Below are positions 6,345-14,591 of a stretch of 37,175 nt of DNA, one piece after another. The stretch lies in assembly GCA_904420145.1 (NCBI GenBank), contig CAJFUI010000103.1, positions 1-37,175 of the forward strand. The letters run 5' to 3'. The position numbers and the translations under genes were made by a program. The notes under the pieces were generated by a model. That model was not told the DNA's origin, ran no database searches, and saw only the letters and a list, made by a program, of their open reading frames with translations. Origin of the DNA: an uncultured Oscillospiraceae bacterium (GTDB lineage Bacteria; Bacillota; Clostridia; Oscillospirales; Oscillospiraceae). Within the stretch, counting starts at the first letter, position 1. Each line of letters opens with the position of its first letter.

Positions 6345-7937
6345 TCACCGGACCCTCAGTATTTTGGCCAGCTTCTCGCCGTGGGGTACCATCTCAAGGT
6401 CCTCCTTAGTGATGACCCGCAGGGCCAGCACCAGAATCCCGTAGACGGCAACCGCCAGAGCGATGGCGCCGAGGGTGGAGATGGTATTGCCAAAGGAGGA
6501 GGAGAGGAGAGCGTAGGTCCCCTTGGCGGCAGCGGCCATGCCCGCGGTGGCGATGGCCGGCTTGAGAAAGACCTGGGCATAGCTGGGGCGGTTGACCAGC
6601 ACCCGGTTGATGATGATCAGATTCATCAGCGCGATCAGTGCATAGCACAGCAGCGTGCCGATGGGGGCACCCTTGATGTTGATGGACGGGTTGCCTACCA
6701 AAATGTAGTTGCACACCACCTTCACCACGCCGCCGATCAGCATGGTGACAATGGGCACTCTGGCCAGCCCGTGGGCCTGCAGGATGGAGTTGGTCAGAAG
6801 CATAATGCACACAAATACGGAGGCAAAGCCCAGCAGCTGCAGGTGGTAGGTGGCCGCCACCGCAGCATCATACTGGGCGGGATAGAGCAGGATCAAAATA
6901 GGACCTGCCAGAACGCTCAGTCCCACGCCGGCGGGGAAGGCCAGCAGGGTGGTCAGGCGCAGGGAAGTATTCACCAGCTTGCCCACCCGCTTGTGGTCCC
7001 GCCGGGTCAGGGCGGCGGAGACCGCGGGGATCAGGCTCATGGTGATGGGGGGAATAAAGGAGCTGGGCAGGTTGAAGAGGGTGTTGCTGAACTCGTACTG
7101 GCCGTTGAGGGCCGCGGCGGCCTGCTCGCTGAGGCCCAGCACGCTCTGCAGCCGCCCCATGATCAGGCTCTGGTCGATGAGGGTGATCAGGCTCATGCCC
7201 GAGGCGCCGATGGTGATGGGGATGCCGATGGCCAAGATCCGCTTGAGCAGCACGCCGGAGGCCATGGGACGGTCGGTGCTCTGGGGGGTGTCCCGGCGGT
7301 GACGCAGGTGGTTGACGACCATATAGAGCAGGGCCAGCACCGTGCTGATGGTGACCCCCATGATCGCCCCGGCGGCGCCGATATCCAGGCCGTAGCCGGC
7401 GTCCACCAGGTACCAAGCTAAAGCCAGCCCTACCACTAATTTGAAGGCCGCCTCGATGACCTGGCTGATGGCGGAGGGCACCATGTTTTCGCTGCCCTGG
7501 GTGTAGCCTCGGAAGGCGGACATCATGCACACGCAGACCACCGAAAAGCTCAGAGCCTTAATGGGCCAGTAGGCGAGGGAGTTGTGCATCATGGCCGCCA
7601 GCTCCTCTGTGCCAAAGAACATGACGGCGGTGCCTACCGCCCCGATGATGGTAAACAGAATCAGCGCAAGCCGCAGCAGCTTGCGGCTCTGGTTGTAGCG
7701 GCCGAGGGCCCGGCTCTCCGCCACCAGCTTGCTCAGCGCCACGGGGAGGCCTGCAGTGGACAGCGACAGCAGGAAGCTGTAGATCTTATAGGAGGCGTTG
7801 AAGTAGGTGACGCCCTCGTCCCCCAGAATGTTGTTCAGGGGAATTTTGTATAGGGCGCCGATAATCTTCACCACGATGACCGCCAGAGTCAGCGTGGCGG
7901 TGGCGCCTAAAAAGGACTGCTTTTTTTCATTGGACAT
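6345..7937 (-). CDS. MOP-superfamily lipid/polysaccharide flippase (YabM/SpoVB type)
   Basis: This 530-residue protein has about 14 predicted membrane segments and no soluble domain. The N-terminal region (LGATATLTLAVIVVKIIGALYKIPL) and AFRGYTQGSENMVPSAISQVIEA are typical of the SpoVB/YabM branch of the MOP flippases. Members move lipid-linked precursors across the membrane; SpoVB and relatives act in cortex or wall synthesis, and in B. subtilis yabM lies upstream of yabN-yabO-yabP-yabQ-divIC, as here. Start ATG 7937 has GAGGT about 10 nt upstream. Which of YabM, SpoVB or another paralogue is orthologous cannot be settled by eye. Confidence 0.88.
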   Translation of the reverse strand: MSNEKKQSFLGATATLTLAVIVVKIIGALYKIPLNNILGDEGVTYFNASYKIYSFLLSLSTAGLPVALSKLVAESRALGRYNQSRKLLRLALILFTIIGAVGTAVMFFGTEELAAMMHNSLAYWPIKALSFSVVCVCMMSAFRGYTQGSENMVPSAISQVIEAAFKLVVGLALAWYLVDAGYGLDIGAAGAIMGVTISTVLALLYMVVNHLRHRRDTPQSTDRPMASGVLLKRILAIGIPITIGASGMSLITLIDQSLIMGRLQSVLGLSEQAAAALNGQYEFSNTLFNLPSSFIPPITMSLIPAVSAALTRRDHKRVGKLVNTSLRLTTLLAFPAGVGLSVLAGPILILLYPAQYDAAVAATYHLQLLGFASVFVCIMLLTNSILQAHGLARVPIVTMLIGGVVKVVCNYILVGNPSINIKGAPIGTLLCYALIALMNLIIINRVLVNRPSYAQVFLKPAIATAGMAAAAKGTYALLSSSFGNTISTLGAIALAVAVYGILVLALRVITKEDLEMVPHGEKLAKILRVR

Positions 7938-8076
7938 AGAAACTGTACCTCAAAAGGGATAAATGGCCGGCTGCGCAAACGGTTCGAATCGGCGCAGGCG
8001 GGGAGAGATGATGCAGCATAGCAAGAGCATGGGACGGAGAAAACACCGCATGGGAAAGATCCGCCGGTCAGGCGGG

Positions 8077-8490
8077 TCAGTCCTTCAGCGGCCGGCCGCA
8101 GCTGGTGCAAAAGACGCTGCTTGGCGCGTTAGACGCGCCGCAGGCGCCGCAGCGCTGGACGCCCCGGAGGGCCGCCAGGGCCTGTTCGCTCCGGCGCACC
8201 TCCTTTTTCAGCTGGTCAATCCGCTCCAGCGCTTCCTGCAGCACGCCGCTGTCCGTGGGGGTGCCGCTGTGGGTGGCGTATACCATCTCGCCCACTGTGC
8301 GCAGCTGGGCGCGGATCTCGGCGTTCAGATCCATCACATGGAGCTTCAGCCGGGTGTAGGCCACCGCGTTTTCCGCAGACTGCTCCACCTTCTTCGCGCC
8401 CAGGCGGGCCGCACTGCCCGCCTGCTCGGCGGTTCTCTGGGTGCAGTGCACTAAAGTATTCCAATGCTTCTTCCACTGCTCCTTATCCAT
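8077..8490 (-). CDS. Coiled-coil protein with C-terminal zinc ribbon
   Basis: I do not recognise a named family. The 137-residue product has no membrane segment. Residues 1-95 are helical and charged, likely coiled coil (MDKEQWKKHWNTLVHCTQRT onward). The C-terminus holds two CxxC pairs, CGAC and CTSCG, a zinc-ribbon pattern. ATG 8490 has GAGGG 8 nt upstream; a GTG 15 nt further up lacks a site. It lies between the kinase gene and the flippase on the same strand, probably at the end of the recJ-hemZ transcript. A weak GC hairpin follows its stop. Confidence 0.7.
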   Translation of the reverse strand: MDKEQWKKHWNTLVHCTQRTAEQAGSAARLGAKKVEQSAENAVAYTRLKLHVMDLNAEIRAQLRTVGEMVYATHSGTPTDSGVLQEALERIDQLKKEVRRSEQALAALRGVQRCGACGASNAPSSVFCTSCGRPLKD

Positions 8491-8536
8491 TTGAAAAGCC
8501 CTCACATTTCTTTCAAATTTTCCGCTCCGCGGCGGG

Positions 8537-9478
8537 TCAGTCGTCGTAGATCCCGCCGCCGATAAACTCCCGGATCAGGGAGTCAGGGGCGATGTAGTCC
8601 TCGCTGAGGGTCTCGAACTTGGGATAGGCCGCCAGCAGGTGGCCGATCTCCTCATAGCGCTCCATCTCCGGGGTCAGCTGCTCAAAGAGAGGCAGGGCCT
8701 GATTCTTGATCACATTGACCTCGTAGGGGAGGGAGCTGTCAAACATAATGTCGGCGTTGTCCTTAAAGGGAGAGATATAGAGCTTCTCCCCTCGGCGGAC
8801 GTTGCCCCACATTTTCATGGTGACTTTGGGCTCCCATGCCCGGAACTTGGCGTCCCGCACCGTGCGCCGGGCCAGACGCATCCACGTCCCCTTAAAGACC
8901 ACCTCATCCGCGCTGTCCACAACATTGGAGCGGGCGGAGATGTACAGCTTCATGGCGTCGGGATTTTTTCCGGTGATAATGTCGTTAAGGGCGTGGATCC
9001 CCTCAAAAATGACGATCTCGTCCTTGCCCACCCGCAGGGGACTGCTCTTGATGGCCGAGCGCATCTGCCGGGCAAACTCAAACTTGGGTACATGGATGGT
9101 CTCTCCCCGGTCCAGCATCTTAAAGTGCCGGTTGAGCAGGTCCATGTCGAGACAGAAGGGGGACTCGTAGTCGATCAGGCCATCCCGGGTGCGGGGAGAG
9201 GTCTCCGGGTCCACCGTTTGAAAATAGTTGTCCATGGACACGGTGTAGGCCTTGACCCCCAGCTCCTCCAGCTTGGCCTGGATTTTCTTGGAGGTAGTGG
9301 TCTTTCCGCTGCCGGAGGGGCCGGAGAGGAGGACGATGTGGGATTTTTCCCTGTGCTCGGCGATCCGCCGGGCGGCGTTTTCGATCTTCTGGGCGAACGC
9401 CGCGTCGCACTCCTCCACAAAGCCCTTGGGGTCCCTGCGGACCGCCTCGTTAATTTTTTCAAGCTGATAGCTCATCAT
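8537..9478 (-). CDS. Uridine kinase-like nucleoside kinase
   Basis: The 313-residue product has a P-loop at about 53-60 (GPSGSGKT), then KAYTVSMDNYF, DYESPFCLDMDLL and the conserved segment IVIFEGIHALND, matching the uridine kinase/phosphoribulokinase-like fold. It probably phosphorylates a nucleoside, but substrate is unproven. Similar clostridial proteins often carry an N-terminal TGS or threonyl-tRNA-synthetase-like part, which is missing here. Two adjacent ATGs (9478, 9475) follow GGAAGG; 9478 is used. The hemZ stop is one base upstream, so the two genes are tightly coupled. Confidence 0.85.
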   Translation of the reverse strand: MMSYQLEKINEAVRRDPKGFVEECDAAFAQKIENAARRIAEHREKSHIVLLSGPSGSGKTTTSKKIQAKLEELGVKAYTVSMDNYFQTVDPETSPRTRDGLIDYESPFCLDMDLLNRHFKMLDRGETIHVPKFEFARQMRSAIKSSPLRVGKDEIVIFEGIHALNDIITGKNPDAMKLYISARSNVVDSADEVVFKGTWMRLARRTVRDAKFRAWEPKVTMKMWGNVRRGEKLYISPFKDNADIMFDSSLPYEVNVIKNQALPLFEQLTPEMERYEEIGHLLAAYPKFETLSEDYIAPDSLIREFIGGGIYDD

Positions 9479-9479
9479 T

Positions 9480-10964
9480 TCACCTTCCTTGCTGCATAGC
9501 TTGGTAAAAGGCCTCAAAGGCCTGAAGATTTTCCGCGGCCTTCGATGGCCGCTGGATGTACTCCTGGGGGTACTTCAGGTTGAAGGCCCGCTCAATGTGA
9601 TTGCGCCTCCGGTCCACCATCTTGGTGGAGCCGCCGGCGCCTAAGCTTAAGATGCTGTGGAGCTCCTCCATAATATAGATGTTGTAGAGGCCCTCACCCC
9701 CCGCCTTGCTCCAGCCCACGTTTTCAAAGCTGCCGGACTGGTACTTCTGACGGTAGAGGTAGTAGGGGGAGAAATGGGCGGCGCGGAGGGCGCCGTTGGC
9801 GTAATCGAGCATCTCCCCCACCTCCTCCACGCCGGGGAGGCGGGTGCCCTCCAAGGTTATTCTACTGCCCTTTTTCAGGGATAATGTGTGGATGGTGAGA
9901 TTATCCGTGCCAAAGTCCATGACACGGCGGAGACTGCGGCAAAAGCCCTCCGCCGTGTCCTCCGGCAGCCCCACGATCAAATCCATGTTCACATGGGGAA
10001 AGCCCACGGCGTCCACGATCTCCATGGTTTTCTCGATATCCGCCGCCGTGTGCCGCCGGCCGATGGCCCGGAGGACGTGGTCCTCCATGGTCTGGGGGTT
10101 GACGCTGATGCGCCGGATGCCGCGGTTTTTCAGCACCAGAAGCTTCTCCTTGGTGATGGTATCTGGCCGTCCGGCCTCCACGGTGCACTCGTCCATAGCC
10201 GCGAGATCGAAGCCCTCATCCAAATGGGCAAGCAGGCGGTCCATCTGCTGGGCGCTGATGGTGGTGGGGGTTCCGCCGCCCATGTAGAAGGACTTCACAT
10301 GGAGCCCAAGCTTTCTTACCAGCGCGGCGGCGGCGTCAATCTCCTGGTGGAGGGCCTCCAAATAGGGCTCGATCAGGTGGAAGGTCTTCTCCACGCTGTT
10401 GCTGACAAAGGAGCAGTAGGCGCAGCGGGTGGGGCAGAAGGGGATGCCCACATAGAGGGAGATGTCCCTCTCACTTAGGTCCTGATCCGCCCGCCGGGCT
10501 GTGAGGGCCGCGTCGATGCACAGCCGACGGCGCGCCGGCGTGACGAAGTAGATCTCCTCCAATGTGCGGTCTACCTCCTCCTCACTGAGGCCCCGCTCAA
10601 AGAGCTCTGCGGCCACCTTGGCCGGGCGGATGCCTGTGAGGCTGCCCCAAGGGGGGGAGATGCCGGCGGCATCCTTGGCCGCATGGAAGAAGCTCAGTCC
10701 CATACAGCGGCGGCGCTGGCCCTCCCTGGCGTAATCGTCCCCGGACAGGGGCGCCTCCTGGGTGAAAACGGCGGTCCTGCCGTCCCAGCAGAGTTCTGTC
10801 GTCACCCCGCAGCGGTCCCCCTCCTCTTTCAAAGTGACAATGGCCCAGCGGCGGTCCGCCCCAGGGGCCACCGTACCATAGACCGGCCGCTCCTCGGGAA
10901 ACAGAGCCAGCAGGCTCTGCTCCACCACATACCGGTGGTCGTGATTGCGCAGTTCCAGCTTCAT
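9480..10964 (-). CDS. hemZ: HemZ-type radical SAM protein (coproporphyrinogen dehydrogenase family)
   Basis: The 494-residue protein has an N-terminal HemZ-specific region (1-165, including SPPWGSLTGIRPAK) and a radical SAM core with the cluster motif C177-x3-C181-x2-C184 (CPTRCAYC). FYMGGGTPTT and VEAGRPDTIT follow. HemZ is annotated as an oxygen-independent coproporphyrinogen III dehydrogenase, although many anaerobic carriers make no heme, so the true substrate may differ. No other heme gene is in the window. The start overlaps the MBL gene stop by ATGA. The block rel-dtd-MBL-hemZ is common in clostridia. Confidence 0.92.
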   Translation of the reverse strand: MKLELRNHDHRYVVEQSLLALFPEERPVYGTVAPGADRRWAIVTLKEEGDRCGVTTELCWDGRTAVFTQEAPLSGDDYAREGQRRRCMGLSFFHAAKDAAGISPPWGSLTGIRPAKVAAELFERGLSEEEVDRTLEEIYFVTPARRRLCIDAALTARRADQDLSERDISLYVGIPFCPTRCAYCSFVSNSVEKTFHLIEPYLEALHQEIDAAAALVRKLGLHVKSFYMGGGTPTTISAQQMDRLLAHLDEGFDLAAMDECTVEAGRPDTITKEKLLVLKNRGIRRISVNPQTMEDHVLRAIGRRHTAADIEKTMEIVDAVGFPHVNMDLIVGLPEDTAEGFCRSLRRVMDFGTDNLTIHTLSLKKGSRITLEGTRLPGVEEVGEMLDYANGALRAAHFSPYYLYRQKYQSGSFENVGWSKAGGEGLYNIYIMEELHSILSLGAGGSTKMVDRRRNHIERAFNLKYPQEYIQRPSKAAENLQAFEAFYQAMQQGR

Positions 10965-11578
10965 CTCCGCGCCGCCTGCCTCATATAGGGATTTCGCCGA
11001 CGCTCCGTCTCGAGGGTGCTCTCCGGCCCGTGGCCGGGATAGACGCGGTAGTCCCCGGGCAACTCATAGAGCCGCTTGAGAGAGACAAACATCTCCTCCA
11101 TGCTGCCCCCCGGCAGGTCGCACCGGCCGCAGGAGCCGGCAAACAGGGTGTCCCCGGCGATCATGACGTCGCCGCAGAGGACCACCACGCTGCCCGGGCT
11201 GTGGCCGGGGGTGTGGAGCACCTGAAGGGAGAGGGCGCCTAAGGGCAGTTTATCCCCCTCATCGTAGGTACGCTGGTTCTCCCCGGCGCCGATGTAGCAG
11301 TAGCGGGGGTTCCGACCGCTGCCGGCAAGATCCTCCTGGTGGATATAGACCGGCAGATTGGGGCGGCGCTCCAAGATTCCCGCCACGCCCCCCACATGGT
11401 CCCAGTGGCCGTGGGTCAGCAGGATATACTGGGGGGTCAGTCCTGTATCCTCCGCCAGAGCCAGCACCCGCTCCGCCTCGTCGCCGGGGTCCACTAAGCA
11501 GCAGACGCCCGCCGTCTCGTCCCCCAAGAGGTAACAGTTGGTCCCCAGAGGGCCTACCTCAATTTTTCGAAAAATCAT
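10961..11578 (-). CDS. MBL-fold metallo-hydrolase (glyoxalase II-like)
   Basis: This 205-residue protein carries the metal-binding motif THGHWDH (55-61), then HTPGHSPGSV, AGDTLFAGSCGRCDLPGG and a C-terminal YPGHG, all typical of the hydroxyacylglutathione-hydrolase-like branch of metallo-beta-lactamase proteins. It probably hydrolyses a small thioester; substrate is not known. ATG 11578 has AAAGGAG about 7 nt upstream. Its end overlaps hemZ by four bases. A GC hairpin (11607-11624, arms cgggggc / gcccccg) without a T-tract lies between dtd and this gene. Confidence 0.9.
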   Translation of the reverse strand: MIFRKIEVGPLGTNCYLLGDETAGVCCLVDPGDEAERVLALAEDTGLTPQYILLTHGHWDHVGGVAGILERRPNLPVYIHQEDLAGSGRNPRYCYIGAGENQRTYDEGDKLPLGALSLQVLHTPGHSPGSVVVLCGDVMIAGDTLFAGSCGRCDLPGGSMEEMFVSLKRLYELPGDYRVYPGHGPESTLETERRRNPYMRQAARR

Positions 11579-11660
11579 CTATTGGCTCCTTTCGTTTTGT
11601 GCCCCACGGGGGCTGCCGCCCCCGCAGAGACCCCGCTTGGATTTTACATCCTCAGCGAAT

Positions 11661-12104
11661 TCAGCCCTTCGCCGTATCAAACAGGATTGTCACCGGTCCG
11701 TCGTTAACGGAGTGTACCTGCATATCCGCGCCGAATCTGCCGTGGGCCACGGCAAAGCCCCGCGCCCGGCAGCGCTCCATAAAGCGCTCATAGAGGGGCA
11801 CCGCCGTCTCCGGCCGGGCCGCGGCGGTAAAGCCGGGACGGCGGGAGGAGGTGTCCGCCAGCAGGGTGAACTGGCTCACCACAAGGAGGCTCCCCCCCAC
11901 ACTGGAGAGATCCCGGTTCATCTTGCCGTTTTCGTCCTCAAATACCCGCAGGTTGCAGATCTTCTCCGAGAGCTTATCCGCCTCCGCCTCGGTGTCGCCC
12001 GCGGCGACGCCGAGGAGCACTAAGAAGCCCCGGGCGATCTCGCCCACCGTCTCGCCGTCGATCACGACGGAGGCGGAGGACACCCTTGTCACCACTGCCC
12101 GCAT
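11661..12104 (-). CDS. dtd: D-aminoacyl-tRNA deacylase
   Basis: Dtd removes D-amino acids and glycine mischarged onto tRNA. The 147-residue protein is of standard length and shows both signature motifs: SQFTL at 77-81 and NDGPVT at 134-139. The start MRAVVTRVSSASV is typical, and ATG 12104 has AAAGGA upstream; the longer frame to 12146 runs into the gap. Its place after rel matches the conserved clostridial order. Confidence 0.97.
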   Translation of the reverse strand: MRAVVTRVSSASVVIDGETVGEIARGFLVLLGVAAGDTEAEADKLSEKICNLRVFEDENGKMNRDLSSVGGSLLVVSQFTLLADTSSRRPGFTAAARPETAVPLYERFMERCRARGFAVAHGRFGADMQVHSVNDGPVTILFDTAKG

Positions 12105-12149
12105 GTTGTCACATCCTTTTCCCTTGTCTTTTGATCCATTCTGCACTCC

Positions 12150-12362
12150 CTATCCCGCCATGACGAGAAGGGAGGCCGTTCCGCCTAAAATGACGGCGAA
12201 GGACAGCGCCGCCCAGAAGGTAAAGGTTTCCGCATTTCGATCTTGGCTCTTCACCGCCTCCTGCACGGCTCGCTTGATGGCGGCTACCAGGCAGAAGACG
12301 AAGACGAATGCCCAGATAAACCAGGTCCATGCGAAAAAAATGCCCAGTACCTCAAACACCAT
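12150..12362 (-). CDS. Small two-helix membrane protein of unknown function
   Basis: I do not recognise the family. The 70-residue product has two hydrophobic segments, about 4-28 (VLGIFFAWTWFIWAFVFVF) and 47-69, joined by a charged loop (IKRAVQEAVKSQDRNAE). ATG 12362 is preceded by GGGAGAG at good spacing, and the gene fits tightly between rel and dtd on the same strand, so it is very likely expressed. It interrupts an otherwise conserved gene block. Confidence 0.7.
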   Translation of the reverse strand: MVFEVLGIFFAWTWFIWAFVFVFCLVAAIKRAVQEAVKSQDRNAETFTFWAALSFAVILGGTASLLVMAG

Positions 12363-12377
12363 AAATCTCTCTCCCTC

Positions 12378-14591
12378 TTACCCCACGCTTCGGGTGACCT
12401 TGATGACGCTGGAGATGTTGTGCAGCTTGGTTACTACGGCGTCCAGCTGGGCGCGGTCGGTGACGTTGATGGACAGATCGAAGATGGCAAAGCCGTCAGA
12501 GGTGGTGTGGACGTTGAGCCCTGCCACCCCCACCTTACTGGTGGAGAGGGCGGTAGAGATATCCACCAGCAGATTGCTCCGGTCCTTGCAGACCACCTCG
12601 AGAGAGGTGACATAGGACTCCCGGATATCCGATCCCCAGCTGACGCGAATCCAGCGCCCGGGCTCCTCCTTCTGGCGCTCCGGGCTGGCGTTGGGGCAGT
12701 CGGTGCGGTGGACGCTGACGCCGTAGCCCCGGGTGATAAAGCCCACGATGTCGTCCCCGGGCACCGGGGTGCAGCACTTGGCGAACTTGACCAGACAGTT
12801 GTCCAGCCCCTCCACGATGATGCCCTTTTCGCTCTTGGTGCGGCTCTTTCGTTCCGCCTTCTGTTCCTCCGCCTTCTGCTGCTCCTTCTCCGCGGCCTGA
12901 CGGGCGGCCTCCGCGGCGGCCCGCTCCGCGCGGCTCTGGGCGGCCACCTCCTCCCGGACCCGGTGCACCGCCTTCTGGGCAGTGTAGCCGCCGTAGCCGA
13001 TGGCGGCATACAGGTCGTCGAGGGTATTGAAGTTGGTGGGCTTGAGCACCTTCTCCAGTACCTCGGGGGCCACCGCCTTGCTCATGGGGATGCCCGCGTG
13101 GCGCAGCTCCGCCTCGAAAGCGGAGCGGCCGTTGGCGATATTCTCATCCCGGCGCTCCTTCTTGAACCACTGGCGGATTTTGCTTCTCGCCTCGCTGCTC
13201 TTGGCAATGGTCATCCAGTCCCGGCTGGGTCCCTTGGCATTTTTAGAGGTCAGAATCTCCACAATGTCCCCATTTCGGAGCTGGTAGTCAAAGCCCACCA
13301 TCCGTCCGTTGACCTTGGCCCCCACCATGGAGTTGCCCACGGCGGAGTGGACGGAGTAGGCAAAGTCGATAGGAGTGGCCCCGGCGGGCAGGTTGGTCAC
13401 GTCCCCCCGTGGGGTGAAGACGAACACCTCGTCAGAGAACATATCCACCTTCAGGTTGTGGATGAAGTCCTCGGCGTCGGCGTCCTCCTGGTTCTCTAAC
13501 AGGCGCCGGATCCACTCGTAGGTGTGCTCCTTATCCTCCCGCTGGGCCCCCTGCTTATATTTCCAGTGGGCGGCCACGCCGTATTCGGCGATGGCGTGCA
13601 TATCGTAGGTGCGGATCTGCACCTCGAAGGGGATGCCCTCATCGCCGATGACGGTGGTGTGGAGGCTCTGGTACATGTTGGGCTTGGGAGTGGCGATATA
13701 GTCCTTAAACCGGCCGATCACCGGCTTGTAGAGGTCGTGGATCACGCCCAGAACGTTGTAACAGTCGGCCACCGTGTTCACCAACACCCGGAAGGCAAAG
13801 AGGTCATAGACCTCGTCGATGGTCTTGTCCTGGGCGTACATCTTTCGGTAGATGCTGTAGGGGTGCTTGATGCGGCCATAGACGGTGTTCTCGATCTTCA
13901 GCTCGTCCAGCTTAGCCACGATCTCCTCCTGCACCCGGTCCATAAAGGCCTGGTGCTCCGAGCTCCGCTTGGCCAGGGCGCTGGTGATCTCCTCGTAGCC
14001 CACAGGGTCCAGATACTTCAGAGACAGGTCCTCCAGCTCCCATTTGATCTTCTGCATACCAAGGCGGTGGGCGATGGGAGCATAGATCTCCATGGTCTCA
14101 AAGGCCTTTTTCCGCTGCTTCTCCGGCGTCTGGTACTCCATGGTACGCATGTTGTGGAGCCGGTCGGCAATCTTAATGAGGATGACCCGGATATCCTTGC
14201 TCATGGCGAAGAGCATCTTGCGCAGGTTCTCCATCTGCTCCTCTTCCATGGTGGTGTAGTGGACCCTTGTCAGCTTGGTGACGCCGTCGACGATATCCGC
14301 TACGGTGACGCCGAATTTCTTGGCGATGTCGTCATAGGTGCTGTCCGTGTCCTCAATGCAGTCGTGGAGAAGGGAGGCGATAATGGATTCGCTGTCCAGA
14401 CGCATCTCCGCGATGATCTGGGCCACATTCAGCGGATGGGTGATATAGGGGGTGCCGTCCCGGCGCAGCTGGCTGCCGTGGTGCTCCCTCGCATATTCAA
14501 AGGCCGCACGGATCTGCTTGAAGTCCGCCGAGATATTGTAGCCCCGGATAGTCTTCTCCAGATGCTGGTATCTCTCCTCAATGGTAGCCAC
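12378..14591 (-). CDS. rel: Bifunctional (p)ppGpp synthetase/hydrolase Rel
   Basis: Rel makes and degrades the stringent-response alarmones ppGpp and pppGpp on or off the ribosome. Domains of the 737-residue protein in order: HD hydrolase (H52, H76-D77, E80-D81 in LLHDCIEDT), synthetase (about 230-350, with GRIKHPYSIYRKM and YQSLHTTVIG), TGS (about 385-445, VFVFTPRGDVTNLP), a helical region, and a zinc-finger/ACT C-terminus (KCCTPVPGDDIVGF to the end). An Ala/Glu/Lys-rich linker (about 555-600) before the zinc finger seems long and low in complexity. The start is GTG 14591, with GGAGG 9 nt upstream. It overlaps recJ by 14 nt. apt, often found between recJ and rel, is absent. Confidence 0.97.
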   Translation of the reverse strand: MATIEERYQHLEKTIRGYNISADFKQIRAAFEYAREHHGSQLRRDGTPYITHPLNVAQIIAEMRLDSESIIASLLHDCIEDTDSTYDDIAKKFGVTVADIVDGVTKLTRVHYTTMEEEQMENLRKMLFAMSKDIRVILIKIADRLHNMRTMEYQTPEKQRKKAFETMEIYAPIAHRLGMQKIKWELEDLSLKYLDPVGYEEITSALAKRSSEHQAFMDRVQEEIVAKLDELKIENTVYGRIKHPYSIYRKMYAQDKTIDEVYDLFAFRVLVNTVADCYNVLGVIHDLYKPVIGRFKDYIATPKPNMYQSLHTTVIGDEGIPFEVQIRTYDMHAIAEYGVAAHWKYKQGAQREDKEHTYEWIRRLLENQEDADAEDFIHNLKVDMFSDEVFVFTPRGDVTNLPAGATPIDFAYSVHSAVGNSMVGAKVNGRMVGFDYQLRNGDIVEILTSKNAKGPSRDWMTIAKSSEARSKIRQWFKKERRDENIANGRSAFEAELRHAGIPMSKAVAPEVLEKVLKPTNFNTLDDLYAAIGYGGYTAQKAVHRVREEVAAQSRAERAAAEAARQAAEKEQQKAEEQKAERKSRTKSEKGIIVEGLDNCLVKFAKCCTPVPGDDIVGFITRGYGVSVHRTDCPNASPERQKEEPGRWIRVSWGSDIRESYVTSLEVVCKDRSNLLVDISTALSTSKVGVAGLNVHTTSDGFAIFDLSINVTDRAQLDAVVTKLHNISSVIKVTRSVG

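Noticed and set aside
6180-7421. 413-codon plus-strand frame opposite the flippase
   Set aside because: Gly/Gln/His-rich shadow of a GC-rich gene with clear minus-strand homology.
12243-13499. 418-codon plus-strand frame opposite rel
   Set aside because: Antisense shadow; rel is unambiguous on the minus strand.
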